The notes below the pieces were generated by a model. The model did not search any database. It was not told where the DNA came from and was given only the letters and a program-made list of their open reading frames with translations. This document shows positions 32,411 to 41,297 of a stretch of 64,000 nt of DNA, in pieces; the stretch's first letter is position 1, and every line of letters begins with the position of its first letter. The stretch spans positions 310,001 to 374,000 of the forward strand of contig NZ_JIAW01000005.1 of the NCBI RefSeq assembly GCF_000620625.1, written 5' to 3'. A program made the position numbers and the translations under genes. This DNA is from Mycobacterium sp. URHB0044 (GTDB lineage Bacteria; Actinomycetota; Actinomycetes; Mycobacteriales; Mycobacteriaceae).

Positions 32411-32443
32411 CCCCTGTGAACGGCTCGCGGCGGCCGATGGGGG

Positions 32444-32449
32444 TACCTT
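32444..32449 (+). promoter_or_regulatory. Leaderless-type -10 element of BacA-type transporter 2
   Basis: TACCTT ends 6 bases before the ATG at 32456 (spacer GCCGGG). This spacing is that of mycobacterial leaderless promoters, so transcription could begin at the A of ATG; no ribosome site is seen. It lies in the 45-base gap after copy 1. Confidence 0.6.
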
Positions 32450-32455
32450 GCCGGG

Positions 32456-34369
32456 ATGGAAATGTTCACCCCGACGCTCGACTGGGGCAATGAGCTGTGG
32501 GCATCGCTGTGGTGGGTCGCGAAGGCGTGGGCGATCGCTGCGGCATCCACGTTGGTCATCCTCGTGCTCCTCGCCCGGTTGACGACCTGGGGCCGCCAGT
32601 TCTGGCGGATCACCGCGGATTACTTCAAGGGTCCCGAGAGCGTCAAGGTCTGGCTGTGGCTGGCCGGGATCCTGGTGCTGGTCATCGTCGGCGTTCGCAT
32701 CGACGTGCTGCTGAGCTACTACGGCAGCGACATGATGACCAGCTTCCAGGTGATCGCGGCGGGCCTCGGCAACGGCGACCAAGCGGTGAAGGAATCCGGG
32801 AAGGCCGGCTTCTGGCTGGCGATGCGGGTCTTCGCCGTGCTGGCCACCATCTACGTCGGCCGCGTCATGCTGGACCTGTTCCTGATGCAGCGGTTCATGC
32901 TGAGATGGCGGGCCTGGCTCACCGACCGGCTCACCGGGGACTGGCTCGACGGCAAGGCCTACTACCGCGCTCGTTTCATCGACGACACCATCGACAACCC
33001 GGATCAGCGCATCCAGACCGACATCGACATCTTCACCACCGGCGTCGGGCCACTCCCCAACGCCCCCAACAACACCTCGGGCAGCACGCTGCTCTTCGGT
33101 GCCATCTCCGCGGTCACCTCGATGATTTCGTTCACCGCGATTCTCTGGAACCTGTCGGGCACGCTCACCCTGTTCGGCGTCAGCATGCCGAGGGCGATGT
33201 TCTGGATCGGGCTCGGCTATGTGGTGTTCGCGTCGATCATCGCGTTCTGGATCGGCAAGCCGATCATCTGGCTCGCCTTCAACAACGAGAAGTTCAACGC
33301 CGCGTTCCGCTATGCACTGGTGCGGTTGCGTGACGCGTCGGAGGCAGTGGCGTTCTACCGCGGCGAACTCGCCGAGCGCACGGGACTGAGAAGCCGGTTC
33401 GCCTCGGTCCTCGGCAACTACCGGCGCTACATCAACCGGATGATCGGGTTCTACGGCTGGAACCTGTCGCTGTCCCAGATCATCGTGCCGCTGCCCTACG
33501 TGCTCCAGTTCCCGCGGTTCTACGCCGGCGAGATTGCCCTCGGCGCCATGTCACAGTCCTCATCGGCGTTCGGCAACATCCAGGACGGGCTGTCGTTCTT
33601 CCGCAACGCCTACGACCAGTTCGCCGGCTACCGCGCCGCGATCATCCGTCTCCACGGCCTGGTCATCGCCAACGAAGAGGGCAGGGCGCTGCCCGAGGTG
33701 ACGGTCCTGCCATGCGTCGACGGCACGGTGGAGCTGAAGGACGTCGAGGTCCGCACGCCCGACGGCAAGCAACTCGTCAACCCACTCGACATGCGCCTGG
33801 AGATCGGCGACACCCTGGTCGTCACCGGCAAGTCGGGCAGCGGCAAGACCACGCTGCTGCGCAGCCTCGCCGAGCTGTGGCCGTTCACGTCCGGCACGTT
33901 GACCCGGCCGTGCGGGCCCAACGAGACGATGTTCCTGTCGCAGATGCCGTACGTGCCACTCGGTGACCTGCGCACCGTGGTGTCGTATCCCTGCGAGGTC
34001 GGCACGCTGACCGATGAGCGTCTGCGCGACGTACTGACCCAGGTCGCGCTGCCGCATCTGGTGGATCGCCTCGACGAAGTCGATGACTGGGCCAAGGTGC
34101 TCTCCCCCGGCGAGCAACAGCGGATTGCGTTCGCCCGGCTGCTGCTGACCAAGCCCAAGGCCGTCTTCCTCGACGAGTCGACGTCCGCCCTGGACGAGGG
34201 CCTGGAGATGACGTTGTACCAACTCGTCCGGGCCGAGCTGCCGGACACGATTCTGGTCAGCGTGAGCCACCGCAAGACCGTCGAGCAGCATCACACCAAG
34301 GAACTGCACCTGCTCGGCGGCGGCGAATGGGCACTCACCGACGTCGGAGAACGGTCCGTCCCGGTTTAG
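32456..34369 (+). CDS. BacA/SbmA-type ABC transporter, copy 2
   Basis: The 637-residue paralogue of the preceding gene begins [21 protein letters not shown] and shares the same architecture: membrane domain, then ATPase with Walker [10 protein letters not shown], signature [14 protein letters not shown] and Walker [15 protein letters not shown]. Strong similarity to copies 1 and 3 ([24 protein letters not shown] loop; PLPYVLQ) indicates duplication. All motifs appear functional. Its likely substrate class is cobalamin, hydrophilic peptides or antibiotics by analogy with Rv1819c; which copy does what is unknown. The leaderless-type promoter before it suggests independent expression. Confidence 0.9.
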   Translation: MEMFTPTLDWGNELWASLWWVAKAWAIAAASTLVILVLLARLTTWGRQFWRITADYFKGPESVKVWLWLAGILVLVIVGVRIDVLLSYYGSDMMTSFQVIAAGLGNGDQAVKESGKAGFWLAMRVFAVLATIYVGRVMLDLFLMQRFMLRWRAWLTDRLTGDWLDGKAYYRARFIDDTIDNPDQRIQTDIDIFTTGVGPLPNAPNNTSGSTLLFGAISAVTSMISFTAILWNLSGTLTLFGVSMPRAMFWIGLGYVVFASIIAFWIGKPIIWLAFNNEKFNAAFRYALVRLRDASEAVAFYRGELAERTGLRSRFASVLGNYRRYINRMIGFYGWNLSLSQIIVPLPYVLQFPRFYAGEIALGAMSQSSSAFGNIQDGLSFFRNAYDQFAGYRAAIIRLHGLVIANEEGRALPEVTVLPCVDGTVELKDVEVRTPDGKQLVNPLDMRLEIGDTLVVTGKSGSGKTTLLRSLAELWPFTSGTLTRPCGPNETMFLSQMPYVPLGDLRTVVSYPCEVGTLTDERLRDVLTQVALPHLVDRLDEVDDWAKVLSPGEQQRIAFARLLLTKPKAVFLDESTSALDEGLEMTLYQLVRAELPDTILVSVSHRKTVEQHHTKELHLLGGGEWALTDVGERSVPV

Positions 34370-34392
34370 CACCCCCATTGACCGTGCGGGCG

Positions 34393-34398
34393 TAGCTT
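34393..34398 (+). promoter_or_regulatory. Leaderless-type -10 element of BacA-type transporter 3
   Basis: TAGCTT ends 6 bases before ATG 34405 (spacer CCCCGC), again the leaderless arrangement. The hexamer is identical to the one before copy 1, so the promoter seems to have been duplicated with the gene. Confidence 0.6.
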
Positions 34399-34404
34399 CC
34401 CCGC

Positions 34405-36318
34405 ATGGAGATGTTCACCCCGTCGCTGGACTGGGGCACCGAGGTCGTCGCGTCGCTGATCTGGGTCGCCAAGGCCTGGGCCATCAGTGCCGTGTCGATC
34501 GTCGCCGTGCTGACGCTGATCGCTCGGTTCACCACCTGGGGCCGTCAGTACTGGCGCATCACCGGCGCATATTTCACCGGGCGACAAAGCATTCCGGTGT
34601 GGCTGCTGCTCGGCGTGCTCCTGCTCTCGGTGATGTCCTCGGTGCGGATGGACGTCCTGTTCAGCTACTACGGCAACGATCAGTACTCGTCTCTGCAGGT
34701 CGCCTTCGAAGGCGCGAGTTCTGGCAACGCCGCCGTACGGGACTCGGGCATCCGCGGGTTCTGGTTCTCGATCGTCGTCTTCGCGTTGCTCGTCATCGTG
34801 TACCTCGTCCAAACCCTGCTGGATCTGTATCTGATGCAGTTCTTCATCATTCGGTGGCGGGTGTGGCTGACGGACCGGCTGACCGGCGACTGGCTCGACG
34901 GTCGCGCCTACTACCGTGGCCGCTTCGTCGACGATCCGATCGACAACCCGGATCAGCGCATCCAGCAGGACATCGACGTGTTCACCACGGGGACGGGGCC
35001 CGAGACGAACACGCCGACCGTCGGCACGTCGACCACGCTGCTGTTCGGGGCGGTGTACTCGATCGTGTCGGTGGTGGCATTCGCGCCGATCCTCTGGAAT
35101 CTGGCTGGCCCCTTGACCTTCTTCGGGCTGACCGTGCCGAAGGCCCTGTTCTGGATCGTATTGCTCTACGTCGCCGTGGCGACGGTGGTGTCGTTCTGGA
35201 TCGGTCGCCCGATCATCCGGTTGAGCTTCCGCAACGAAGCGACCAACGCCGCCTTCCGGTACGCGCTGGTGCGCGTGCGCGATGCCGCCGAGTCGGTGGG
35301 GTTCTACCGCGGCGAGCGCGTCGAAAGGGTCGCGCTGGCAGAACGATTCGCCAAGATCATCGCCAACTACCGCAGGTTGGTGTGGCGCGGCGTGGCCTTC
35401 CTCGGCTGGAACAAGGCCATGTCGCAGATCATCGACCCGTTGCCGCTCGTCATCCAGGCACCACGGCTGTTCGCGGGCGAGATCAATCTGGGCGACGTCA
35501 GCCAGTCGTCCAGCGCGTTCCGCTCGGTCCAGGGTTCGTTGTCGTTCTTCCGCGCGGTGTACGACTCGTTCGCCAGTTACCGCGCCACGATCATCCGCCT
35601 CGACGGACTCCTCACCGCCAACGAAAGGGCAAGGGCGCTAGACCAACTCGTGGTCAAGGCCAGTCGAGACGGCTCCGTCACGCTCGACGACGTCGAGGTG
35701 CGCACCCCCGGCGGTGACCGCCTGATCGACCCGCTCGACGTGCGCCTCGAGCCGGGCGACTCGCTGGTGATCACGGGCCCGTCCGGTTCCGGCAAGACCA
35801 CGTTGCTGCGCAGCCTCGCCCAGCTGTGGCCGTTCGCCTCGGGGACCGCCCACTACCCGAGTGAGGGCAACGACTCGCTGTTCCTGTCACAGCTGCCCTA
35901 CGTTCCGCTGGGCGACCTGCGCACGGTGGTGTCGTACCCCGGCGCTGCGGGCCAGTTCGACGACGCGGAGATCGCGGCGGCCCTCGAATCGGTGGCACTC
36001 GGGCACTTGGCGTCGCGGCTCGACGAGGCAGGCGACTGGTCGAAGGTCTTGTCGCCCGGCGAGCAACAGCGCATCGCGTTCGCACGCGTCCTGCTGATCA
36101 AACCGCGCGCACTACTCCTCGACGAGTCCACCTCCGCGCTCGACGAGGGTCAGGAGTTCGCGCTGTACCGCACGGTGCGCGATGCGTTGCCCGATTGCGT
36201 GGTGATCAGCGTCAGTCACCGCGGCACCGTCGAGCAGCACCACGACAGACGGTTGGAACTGTTCGGCGGCGGTGAATGGCGGCTCACGTCCGTGGCCGCT
36301 TCCGTCGCCGAGCCGTAG
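34405..36318 (+). CDS. BacA/SbmA-type ABC transporter, copy 3
   Basis: The 637-residue third paralogue begins [21 protein letters not shown]. The ATPase has Walker [10 protein letters not shown], signature [14 protein letters not shown] and Walker [14 protein letters not shown]; the membrane domain keeps [15 protein letters not shown]. Copies 2 and 3 share the MEMFTP opening, absent from copy 1 (MDSDRF). It ends only 3 bases from the convergent flavoprotein gene. As with the others, cobalamin/peptide import is inferred from Rv1819c. Confidence 0.9.
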   Translation: MEMFTPSLDWGTEVVASLIWVAKAWAISAVSIVAVLTLIARFTTWGRQYWRITGAYFTGRQSIPVWLLLGVLLLSVMSSVRMDVLFSYYGNDQYSSLQVAFEGASSGNAAVRDSGIRGFWFSIVVFALLVIVYLVQTLLDLYLMQFFIIRWRVWLTDRLTGDWLDGRAYYRGRFVDDPIDNPDQRIQQDIDVFTTGTGPETNTPTVGTSTTLLFGAVYSIVSVVAFAPILWNLAGPLTFFGLTVPKALFWIVLLYVAVATVVSFWIGRPIIRLSFRNEATNAAFRYALVRVRDAAESVGFYRGERVERVALAERFAKIIANYRRLVWRGVAFLGWNKAMSQIIDPLPLVIQAPRLFAGEINLGDVSQSSSAFRSVQGSLSFFRAVYDSFASYRATIIRLDGLLTANERARALDQLVVKASRDGSVTLDDVEVRTPGGDRLIDPLDVRLEPGDSLVITGPSGSGKTTLLRSLAQLWPFASGTAHYPSEGNDSLFLSQLPYVPLGDLRTVVSYPGAAGQFDDAEIAAALESVALGHLASRLDEAGDWSKVLSPGEQQRIAFARVLLIKPRALLLDESTSALDEGQEFALYRTVRDALPDCVVISVSHRGTVEQHHDRRLELFGGGEWRLTSVAASVAEP

Positions 36319-36321
36319 CCG

Positions 36322-37773
36322 TCAGCGCCGCCCGGCTGCGTGCTCGCCCGCGCGCCTGCCGAAGAACGACCCCTCGCCCAGCTGCGTGCCGCTGGCATAG
36401 CCCTTGCCGTCCTGGGCGATGTTCGACGCGCAGGCCCCCGCGGCGTACAGGCCGGGGATCACGGTGCCGTCCTCGCGGAGCACCTCGCCGTCCACCGTGG
36501 TGGCCAGCCCCCCGACGGTGAACCCGGCATACATCGCCTTGCCCAGGCTCAGGTCGAACGCACCCCACGGCCCCTTGTCCTGCGGCGCAAGGAATTCCGG
36601 CTGTTTGTGGAACTCGGGATCCTCGCCGCGGGCGGCGTGTTCGTTGTAGGAGTTCAGCGTCGCGACCAAATTTCCGGCGGGAATGCCCAGTGCTGCCTCC
36701 ATCTCCTCGACGGTCTCCCAGCCGTCGATGAGCGGCACCAGCGGCATCTCCGGGCGCTCCAGATGGTCCTCGTCGACGATGAGGTAGGCCGCACTGTCCG
36801 GTTGGTCCATCACGAAGCCGGAGGTGCGGGAGTGATAGGAGTCCTCGGCGACGAACCGGTGGCCGTCCTTGTTGACGATGATCCCGGTCAGCAGGATCGA
36901 CGGCGGATACGCGGGGGCCGTGATGAAGGCCTGGTCCATGTGTTTGGTGGCGCCGCCGGCCGATACGCCCATGCGGATGCCCAATCCGTCGTCGTAGGTG
37001 TTGCCCAGCACGAACGGCTTCTCGGCGAGCTTCGGGGTGTACTGCGCGACCATGTCCGGATTCATGACGAATCCGCCTGCGGCGATCACGACGGCCCTGG
37101 CGCGGATGCTGCCCGTGTCGTCGAAGTGCTTCCATGCGACACCGGCGACGGCGCCGTCGTCGAGAATCATTGCGGTGGCGCCGGTTTCATACCGGACCTG
37201 CACGCCGAGGTCGTGGGCGCGCTTGAGCAACAGGTCGACGACCATGCCTGCCCCGCCGGTGTCACCGGGCACTGGCACCTTGTGGCCGCGGGGGGCGGGC
37301 ACCGCCTGGTTCTTGAACGGCCACACCTTTTCGTTGCCGGTGAACATCAGCCCTTCGGTGTTCGGCTGGATGACCGCCTTCTCCGGGTAGTAGCTGCGCT
37401 CGAACTGAAAGCCCAAGTCCTCCAACCAGTTGAAGTGCTCCACGCTGCCGTCCGCGTAGGCGCGGATCTTGTCGAGTTCGGGCTCGCGGGACACGGCGAC
37501 GAGGTACTTGTACATCTCGTCGGGGCTGTCCTCGTGGCCGGTGGCCTGCTGTACGGCGGTGCCGCCGCCCAGGTAGAAGTGCCCGCCCGCCATGGACGTC
37601 GTACCGCCGGCCGCGGCGGCGCGTTCGAGCACCAGCACCCGTGCGCCCGCTGCTGCGGCGCTGACCGCCGCGCATCCACCGGCGATGCCGAAGCCGACGA
37701 CGACGACGTCGAATTCGTCGGACCAGTCCGTCACGTCCGCGGCGTCGACGGCATCGGGAACTCGTGTGCTCAC
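36322..37773 (-). CDS. KstD-like FAD-binding dehydrogenase (Rv1817-like flavoprotein)
   Basis: A 483-residue flavoprotein of the fumarate reductase/3-ketosteroid dehydrogenase family. The FAD dinucleotide fold is at about 22-50 ([43 protein letters not shown]), and the C-terminal FAD motif is [11 protein letters not shown] ... [19 protein letters not shown]. The middle capping domain gives specificity, which I cannot assign; steroid dehydrogenation is a possibility. The GTG start overlaps the VOC stop (GTGA), and a KstR-type operator precedes the VOC gene, so both are probably induced with cholesterol catabolism. Rv1817 is the positional equivalent. Confidence 0.82.
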   Translation of the reverse strand: MSTRVPDAVDAADVTDWSDEFDVVVVGFGIAGGCAAVSAAAAGARVLVLERAAAAGGTTSMAGGHFYLGGGTAVQQATGHEDSPDEMYKYLVAVSREPELDKIRAYADGSVEHFNWLEDLGFQFERSYYPEKAVIQPNTEGLMFTGNEKVWPFKNQAVPAPRGHKVPVPGDTGGAGMVVDLLLKRAHDLGVQVRYETGATAMILDDGAVAGVAWKHFDDTGSIRARAVVIAAGGFVMNPDMVAQYTPKLAEKPFVLGNTYDDGLGIRMGVSAGGATKHMDQAFITAPAYPPSILLTGIIVNKDGHRFVAEDSYHSRTSGFVMDQPDSAAYLIVDEDHLERPEMPLVPLIDGWETVEEMEAALGIPAGNLVATLNSYNEHAARGEDPEFHKQPEFLAPQDKGPWGAFDLSLGKAMYAGFTVGGLATTVDGEVLREDGTVIPGLYAAGACASNIAQDGKGYASGTQLGEGSFFGRRAGEHAAGRR

Positions 37774-38264
37774 TGTTGCTCCTGTTTCACGTAGTCGAAA
37801 AACGCCTTGATCTCATCCGGTATGTGCGTGATCTCGACGTAGGGCACTCCGGCCCCAGCGGCGGAGACGTACGCGAACCGCACTCCCCCGGGCATCGTGC
37901 CCTGCTGGACCACGGGCGCGCCCCGTTCCTCGGCGTCGCGCAGGGCCGCATCGAATGCAGCGACGGTTTCGGCCTCCACGCAGACGTGATGCAGGCCTTC
38001 CCCGGCGACGTCCAGGAACTCGGTGTAGATGCTCTCGCCCGATACCGGGGCGATGAGCTCGAGTTGCATGTCGCCGGCATAGCTGAGCGCGATGTCGGCG
38101 ATGAAGTCGGCGGGCTTGCCGCGAAGCGTGCAGGAGTCGGGACCGAAGTGGATGCCCGGCATGCGCACCCACTTCTTGGCGCCCAACAGCGTGGTCAGCG
38201 CCTTTTCGGTGGCGTCGAGGTCCCGCGTCACCCACGCAATCTGGACAGGTGTCTGGGCATGCAT
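37770..38264 (-). CDS. VOC-family (glyoxalase/dioxygenase fold) protein
   Basis: The 164-residue protein is a two-motif vicinal-oxygen-chelate domain: an N-terminal [29 protein letters not shown] and a C-terminal [19 protein letters not shown]. Metal ligands may be the His in HHV and the Glu in YVEITH near the end. It is the first gene of the operon with the flavoprotein and is preceded by TATCCT at 38272-38277 (-10, 7 bases from the ATG, so possibly leaderless) and by the KstR-type operator. It may act on a steroid intermediate or be a ketosteroid-isomerase-like partner; this is inference. Confidence 0.78.
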   Translation of the reverse strand: MHAQTPVQIAWVTRDLDATEKALTTLLGAKKWVRMPGIHFGPDSCTLRGKPADFIADIALSYAGDMQLELIAPVSGESIYTEFLDVAGEGLHHVCVEAETVAAFDAALRDAEERGAPVVQQGTMPGGVRFAYVSAAGAGVPYVEITHIPDEIKAFFDYVKQEQQ

Positions 38265-38298
38265 CGCTTCGAGGATATCCGTGGCGGGGCGCCCTGGC

Positions 38299-38312
38299 TA
38301 GAACGTGTTCTA
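38299..38312 (-). promoter_or_regulatory. KstR-type operator
   Basis: TAGAACGTGTTCTA fits the KstR consensus TnnAACnnGTTnnA at every defined position and lies inside a larger 7+2+7 palindrome (CTAGAAC-GT-GTTCTAG, 38298-38313). It is 35 bases upstream of the VOC ATG, at the -35 region of the probable -10 TATCCT. KstR represses cholesterol-catabolism genes until a cholesterol-derived CoA thioester binds it. Confidence 0.75.
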
Positions 38313-38314
38313 GT

Positions 38315-38953
38315 TCATTCCTCGCCGAGGTAGGCCTTGAGGCACCGATCGGCCGACGCCCGCGCCGTCGCCGGATCCTCGCCTGCCGACACGTTCGCGG
38401 CGTACCACGCTTCGCTGGACAGGGTCAGGAAGCGACGACCGTCCTCGGTGGTGGTCCATTGCTGCCCGACGGACGGGTCGATCGATTCACCGGTGCTCAG
38501 ATGGATGGCCAGTCCGAGGACCATCGAATCCCATCCGATCCCGACGGCACCCGGGCCGAACTGCTGCGCCATCTCGTCGTCGACGTGAGCGATGTGCTCG
38601 ACCGTCAAACGTGCCCGGTCGGGGCCGTCGGCGCCGATGCTGACCTCGATCCAGCTGACGTTGCCGCCGTACTCCCAAGTGGCGGTGAAGTTCTTCGGCG
38701 GGTCGCACGTCTGGATGGTCCCACCGGCCTGGCCCTCGAGCTGGTAGGAACCGCCGACCTTCAAGTCGCCGGAAATCGGCATGAGCCACCGGGGAATGCG
38801 CTCGACGTTGGTGACCGCATCCCAGAGATCGGCCGCGTCGGTGTCGTAGATCTGACTGACGGTGACGACGTGCGCCTCCCCGGCGTCGAGCGTGCGCGTC
38901 CCGACGGTGCGCTGCACGGCGTTGATCTGATGGTCTACGTCAACCTCGAACAT
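38315..38953 (-). CDS. SRPBCC/AHSA1-type protein
   Basis: A 212-residue protein of the START-like/SRPBCC fold. Start ATG 38953 (MFEVDVDHQINAVQRTV) follows the overlapping ArsR gene; the upstream frame is not conserved in style. Features: TVSQIYDTDAADLWDAVTNVERIPRWLMPISGDLKVGG and FTATWEYGGNVSWIEVSI, as in Activator-of-Hsp90-like (AHSA1) proteins paired with ArsR regulators. Its ligand is unknown; such pairs often respond to small aromatic or lipid compounds. It overlaps the ArsR gene by 14 bases. Confidence 0.8.
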   Translation of the reverse strand: MFEVDVDHQINAVQRTVGTRTLDAGEAHVVTVSQIYDTDAADLWDAVTNVERIPRWLMPISGDLKVGGSYQLEGQAGGTIQTCDPPKNFTATWEYGGNVSWIEVSIGADGPDRARLTVEHIAHVDDEMAQQFGPGAVGIGWDSMVLGLAIHLSTGESIDPSVGQQWTTTEDGRRFLTLSSEAWYAANVSAGEDPATARASADRCLKAYLGEE

Positions 38954-39293
38954 CTTTACTCCCTTGACTTCTGCGTTGCCGCTTGCCACGCGCGACCTCG
39001 GTGGCCAGCGCATTGAGATGTGGTGTCCAGAACCGGCGAAAGGTGTCCAACCATTGGTCGACGTCGCGCAGTGCCTCACCGTTCACCGCGTACAGCCGGC
39101 GTTGGCCGTCGGCGCGGACTGATGCGAAACCGTTGTCGCGCAGCACCTTCAAGTGCTGCGACACCGCGGGCTGGGTGATCGCGAACTCCGCCTGAACGGT
39201 GGCGCCGATGGATCCCGCCGACTGCTCGCCGTCGGCCAATAGCTCAAGGATCCGCCGGCGCACGGGGTCCCCAAGGACGTCGAACGCGTGCAC
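38940..39293 (-). CDS. ArsR-family winged-helix regulator
   Basis: A 117-residue repressor beginning MHAFDVLGDPVRRRILELLADGEQSAGSI, with the recognition helix in FAITQPAVSQHLKVLRDNGFASVRADGQRRLYAVN. It has none of the cysteine metal sites of ArsR/SmtB sensors, so it belongs to the non-metal group usually paired with an SRPBCC/AHSA1 enzyme, as here. It begins with GTG 39293, just after an AT-rich region with the palindrome CTTATATAAG. Confidence 0.85.
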   Translation of the reverse strand: MHAFDVLGDPVRRRILELLADGEQSAGSIGATVQAEFAITQPAVSQHLKVLRDNGFASVRADGQRRLYAVNGEALRDVDQWLDTFRRFWTPHLNALATEVARGKRQRRSQGSKDVRG

Positions 39294-39316
39294 GCCACAA
39301 AAAATAGCAGTGTCAG

Positions 39317-39326
39317 CTTATATAAG
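39317..39326 (-). promoter_or_regulatory. AT-rich palindrome upstream of ArsR gene
   Basis: CTTATATAAG is a perfect 10-base palindrome in an AT-rich island (39297-39340) unusual for this GC-rich DNA. It lies 24 bases before the ArsR gene and may be the ArsR operator or its -10 region. Confidence 0.4.
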
Positions 39327-39379
39327 TCAATGCTAATTGAAGCGCGAGCAGTCGCATATGTACCCGACACGCCCGGGAG

Positions 39380-40081
39380 TTAGGGGCATTTGTGACTGCT
39401 CGCCGATGTGAGTGTGGCGATGAGCAGCTCGACCTGGCCGTCGAAGACCAGCGCGGGCTCGGTGAGGGTGTCGGCGCCGTATTGACCGAACACCTCCAGG
39501 CTGATGGCTCCGACCAACGCGGCCCACGACAGGATGCACTTGAGCACGGTGGCGTCGTTGCCGGTGAACGAGAACTCCTCCCTCAGCCGCTCGAAGTCCG
39601 TAGACATCGGTTCGGGCACGCGAGCATTCGGCATCTCGATGTCACCTGCGTCGACGCCCGCGCCGATCGCGCCGAACAGGGCGCCGATCACCCGCGTCCC
39701 GGGACCGACCGTCAGCTCCGCGGGCGCCTGATAGCCGGGCACCGGGCTGCCGTAGAGCAGTGCCCAGCATGCCGGCTGGTCGACCGCCCACTGGCGCGTG
39801 GCTCGTGCGATCGCCACCACCTGGTCGGTCCAGGAGTCCGAGGCGGACTCCCGGGCACGATCGACTGTCTCCGCGAGTTCGGTGTACGCGTCGATCAGCA
39901 AGAGGGTCAGGAGGTCGTCGCGGCTCGCGACGTAGCGGTACACCGCCGACGACACCATGCCCAGGTCCCGTGCGATGGCGCGCACCGAGAGCCCCGCCGC
40001 TCCCTCGGTGACGAGGTGGCGCCTGCCGATCTCGACGATCTGTCGTTCGATGCGCTCTCGCGATTCCCGACGCTTTCCCAT
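39380..40081 (-). CDS. TetR-family regulator (Rv1816-like)
   Basis: The 233-residue repressor starts at ATG 40081 (MGKRRESRERIERQIVEIGRRHLVTEGAAGLSVRAIARDLGMVSSAVYRYVASRDDLLTLL): helix-turn-helix at about 25-60. The C-terminal domain resembles TetR_C33-type regulators and its ligand is unknown. It diverges from a Ddn-like reductase, and two similar palindromes lie in the 109-base gap, so it probably represses both itself and the reductase gene. Rv1816 (234 aa) is in the same relative place. Confidence 0.85.
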   Translation of the reverse strand: MGKRRESRERIERQIVEIGRRHLVTEGAAGLSVRAIARDLGMVSSAVYRYVASRDDLLTLLLIDAYTELAETVDRARESASDSWTDQVVAIARATRQWAVDQPACWALLYGSPVPGYQAPAELTVGPGTRVIGALFGAIGAGVDAGDIEMPNARVPEPMSTDFERLREEFSFTGNDATVLKCILSWAALVGAISLEVFGQYGADTLTEPALVFDGQVELLIATLTSASSHKCP

Positions 40082-40101
40082 CGCCCGAGTGTGGCACAAA
40101 C

Positions 40102-40116
40102 GAGATCACTGCTCTT
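40102..40116. promoter_or_regulatory. TetR operator candidate 1
   Basis: GAGATCACTGCTCTT: arms of 7 bases around one central base, 5 of 7 pairs complementary. Same layout as the second site 48 bases away; close to the TetR start. Confidence 0.5.
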
Positions 40117-40149
40117 GCTTTATCGGTGGTGTCGTGCCAGAGTGAAAAC

Positions 40150-40164
40150 GAGAGCAGTGCTCTC
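40150..40164. promoter_or_regulatory. TetR operator candidate 2
   Basis: GAGAGCAGTGCTCTC is a perfect 7+1+7 palindrome, 27 bases upstream of the reductase GTG. Its sequence is shared with site 1, supporting a single regulator for both. Confidence 0.65.
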
Positions 40165-40190
40165 AATATTCCGACTCAGAGGAGACCAGC

Positions 40191-40634
40191 GTGACCACTC
40201 GATACGACGAACCGAACCTCGTGGCCAAGGGCGCCAACGGGTTCTTCCGCTTCCTCGCCGAGGCCGGCATCGGCATCGCCGGGACCCGCGCAGTACGGGT
40301 CCGAGGCCGCAAGACCGGCAAACTGCGCGGCGTCGTCGTGAACCTGATGACCGTCGACGGCCGGGACTATCTGGTGTCGCCGCGCGGCAACACCCAGTGG
40401 GCGCGCAACGCCAGGGCCGCGGGTCGGCTGGAGATGGGTCCGCGGTGGCGTAGGCGCGAGTTCCGCGTCATCGAGCTCGCCGACGACGCCAAGCCCGATT
40501 TGTTGAAGCGCTACGTGCAGCGGTGGTACTGGGAGGTGAAGGGCCACGTCGGTGGCTTGACGCCGGAGTCGACCGATGCCGAACTCCGCGCCGCGGCGCC
40601 GTCACTTCCCGTGTTCGAGCTGAGGGCCATCTAG
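40191..40634 (+). CDS. Deazaflavin (F420)-dependent nitroreductase-family protein, Ddn-like
   Basis: A 147-residue single-domain split-barrel protein. The F420-binding hallmark GRKTGKLRGVVVNLMTVDGRDYLVSPRGNTQWARNARAAG is complete (residues ~37-79), as in Ddn-type F420H2-dependent quinone reductases. These enzymes reduce menaquinone or small xenobiotics; Ddn activates pretomanid. GTG start at 40191, preceded by GAGGAGA. Two TetR operators suggest repression by the neighbouring TetR protein. Confidence 0.88.
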   Translation: MTTRYDEPNLVAKGANGFFRFLAEAGIGIAGTRAVRVRGRKTGKLRGVVVNLMTVDGRDYLVSPRGNTQWARNARAAGRLEMGPRWRRREFRVIELADDAKPDLLKRYVQRWYWEVKGHVGGLTPESTDAELRAAAPSLPVFELRAI

Positions 40635-40655
40635 ACATCTAGGCCGGAGGGCTCG

Positions 40656-41267
40656 TCACGACCCGTCCCGAAGCATGCGCACTATCGTCTCGGCGGTGGC
40701 CTGAGTCATGTTGCCCGACAGTTGAAGTGACTGTCCGTTGATGGGTTGGTCGATGGCGGGGGCCGCGAGCACCACCCCGTCCCTGACGAACGCCAGCTGC
40801 TTGCCGACGTGGCCGGACGTGTAGCCGGCGAATGCCGCACCAGAGCCCGGGTCCATCGCGAGCTGGACACTGTAGAACTCACTCATCGGCAGTTTCACCG
40901 ACTTGACGCCGGTCAGGTTGAGCCGCAACGCAACTGGATCCATCTCGTAGCGAGCGGTGCGCTCCAGGTCGCAGGCCTGCTGGGGCACGTCCGGCGGGGG
41001 CGGCGGGGGCAGCTGCTGGCACTCTTCGGGAGTGGCCACCAGCGCCTGGATCACGGGGCGAACCGCCAACGGCTGCATCAGGATCGCGGGCTCGGTCGAC
41101 GATGGCGTCGCGATGGCGCTGCGCGTCGGCGGCGCGTCCGAATCCTTGGCCACGAAGGGCATCACCACGGCACCGAGCGTCGTACCCACCATGGCGAGGA
41201 TGCCAAGTGACCCGAGAACGGTGACGATGATCCGTCGGCGGGACCACCGTCCCGATGAAGGCGGCAT
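40656..41267 (-). CDS. Secreted or membrane-anchored protein with SecD P1-head-like domain
   Basis: A 203-residue protein with a basic N terminus and one membrane helix at about 12-38 (IIVTVLGSLGILAMVGTTLGAVVMPF), a Pro-rich spacer with a Cys pair (EECQQLPPPPPPDVPQQACD) and a C-terminal domain QLAFVRDGVVLAAPAIDQPINGQSLQLSGNMTQ resembling the SecDF periplasmic P1 head subdomain. It is not SecD, as the rest of the transporter is missing. It follows the serine protease gene by 30 bases, so the pair is likely co-expressed. Function unknown. Confidence 0.7.
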   Translation of the reverse strand: MPPSSGRWSRRRIIVTVLGSLGILAMVGTTLGAVVMPFVAKDSDAPPTRSAIATPSSTEPAILMQPLAVRPVIQALVATPEECQQLPPPPPPDVPQQACDLERTARYEMDPVALRLNLTGVKSVKLPMSEFYSVQLAMDPGSGAAFAGYTSGHVGKQLAFVRDGVVLAAPAIDQPINGQSLQLSGNMTQATAETIVRMLRDGS

Positions 41268-41297
41268 GAGTGCTTCCTGGGCGTGCGTTACGCCGGG

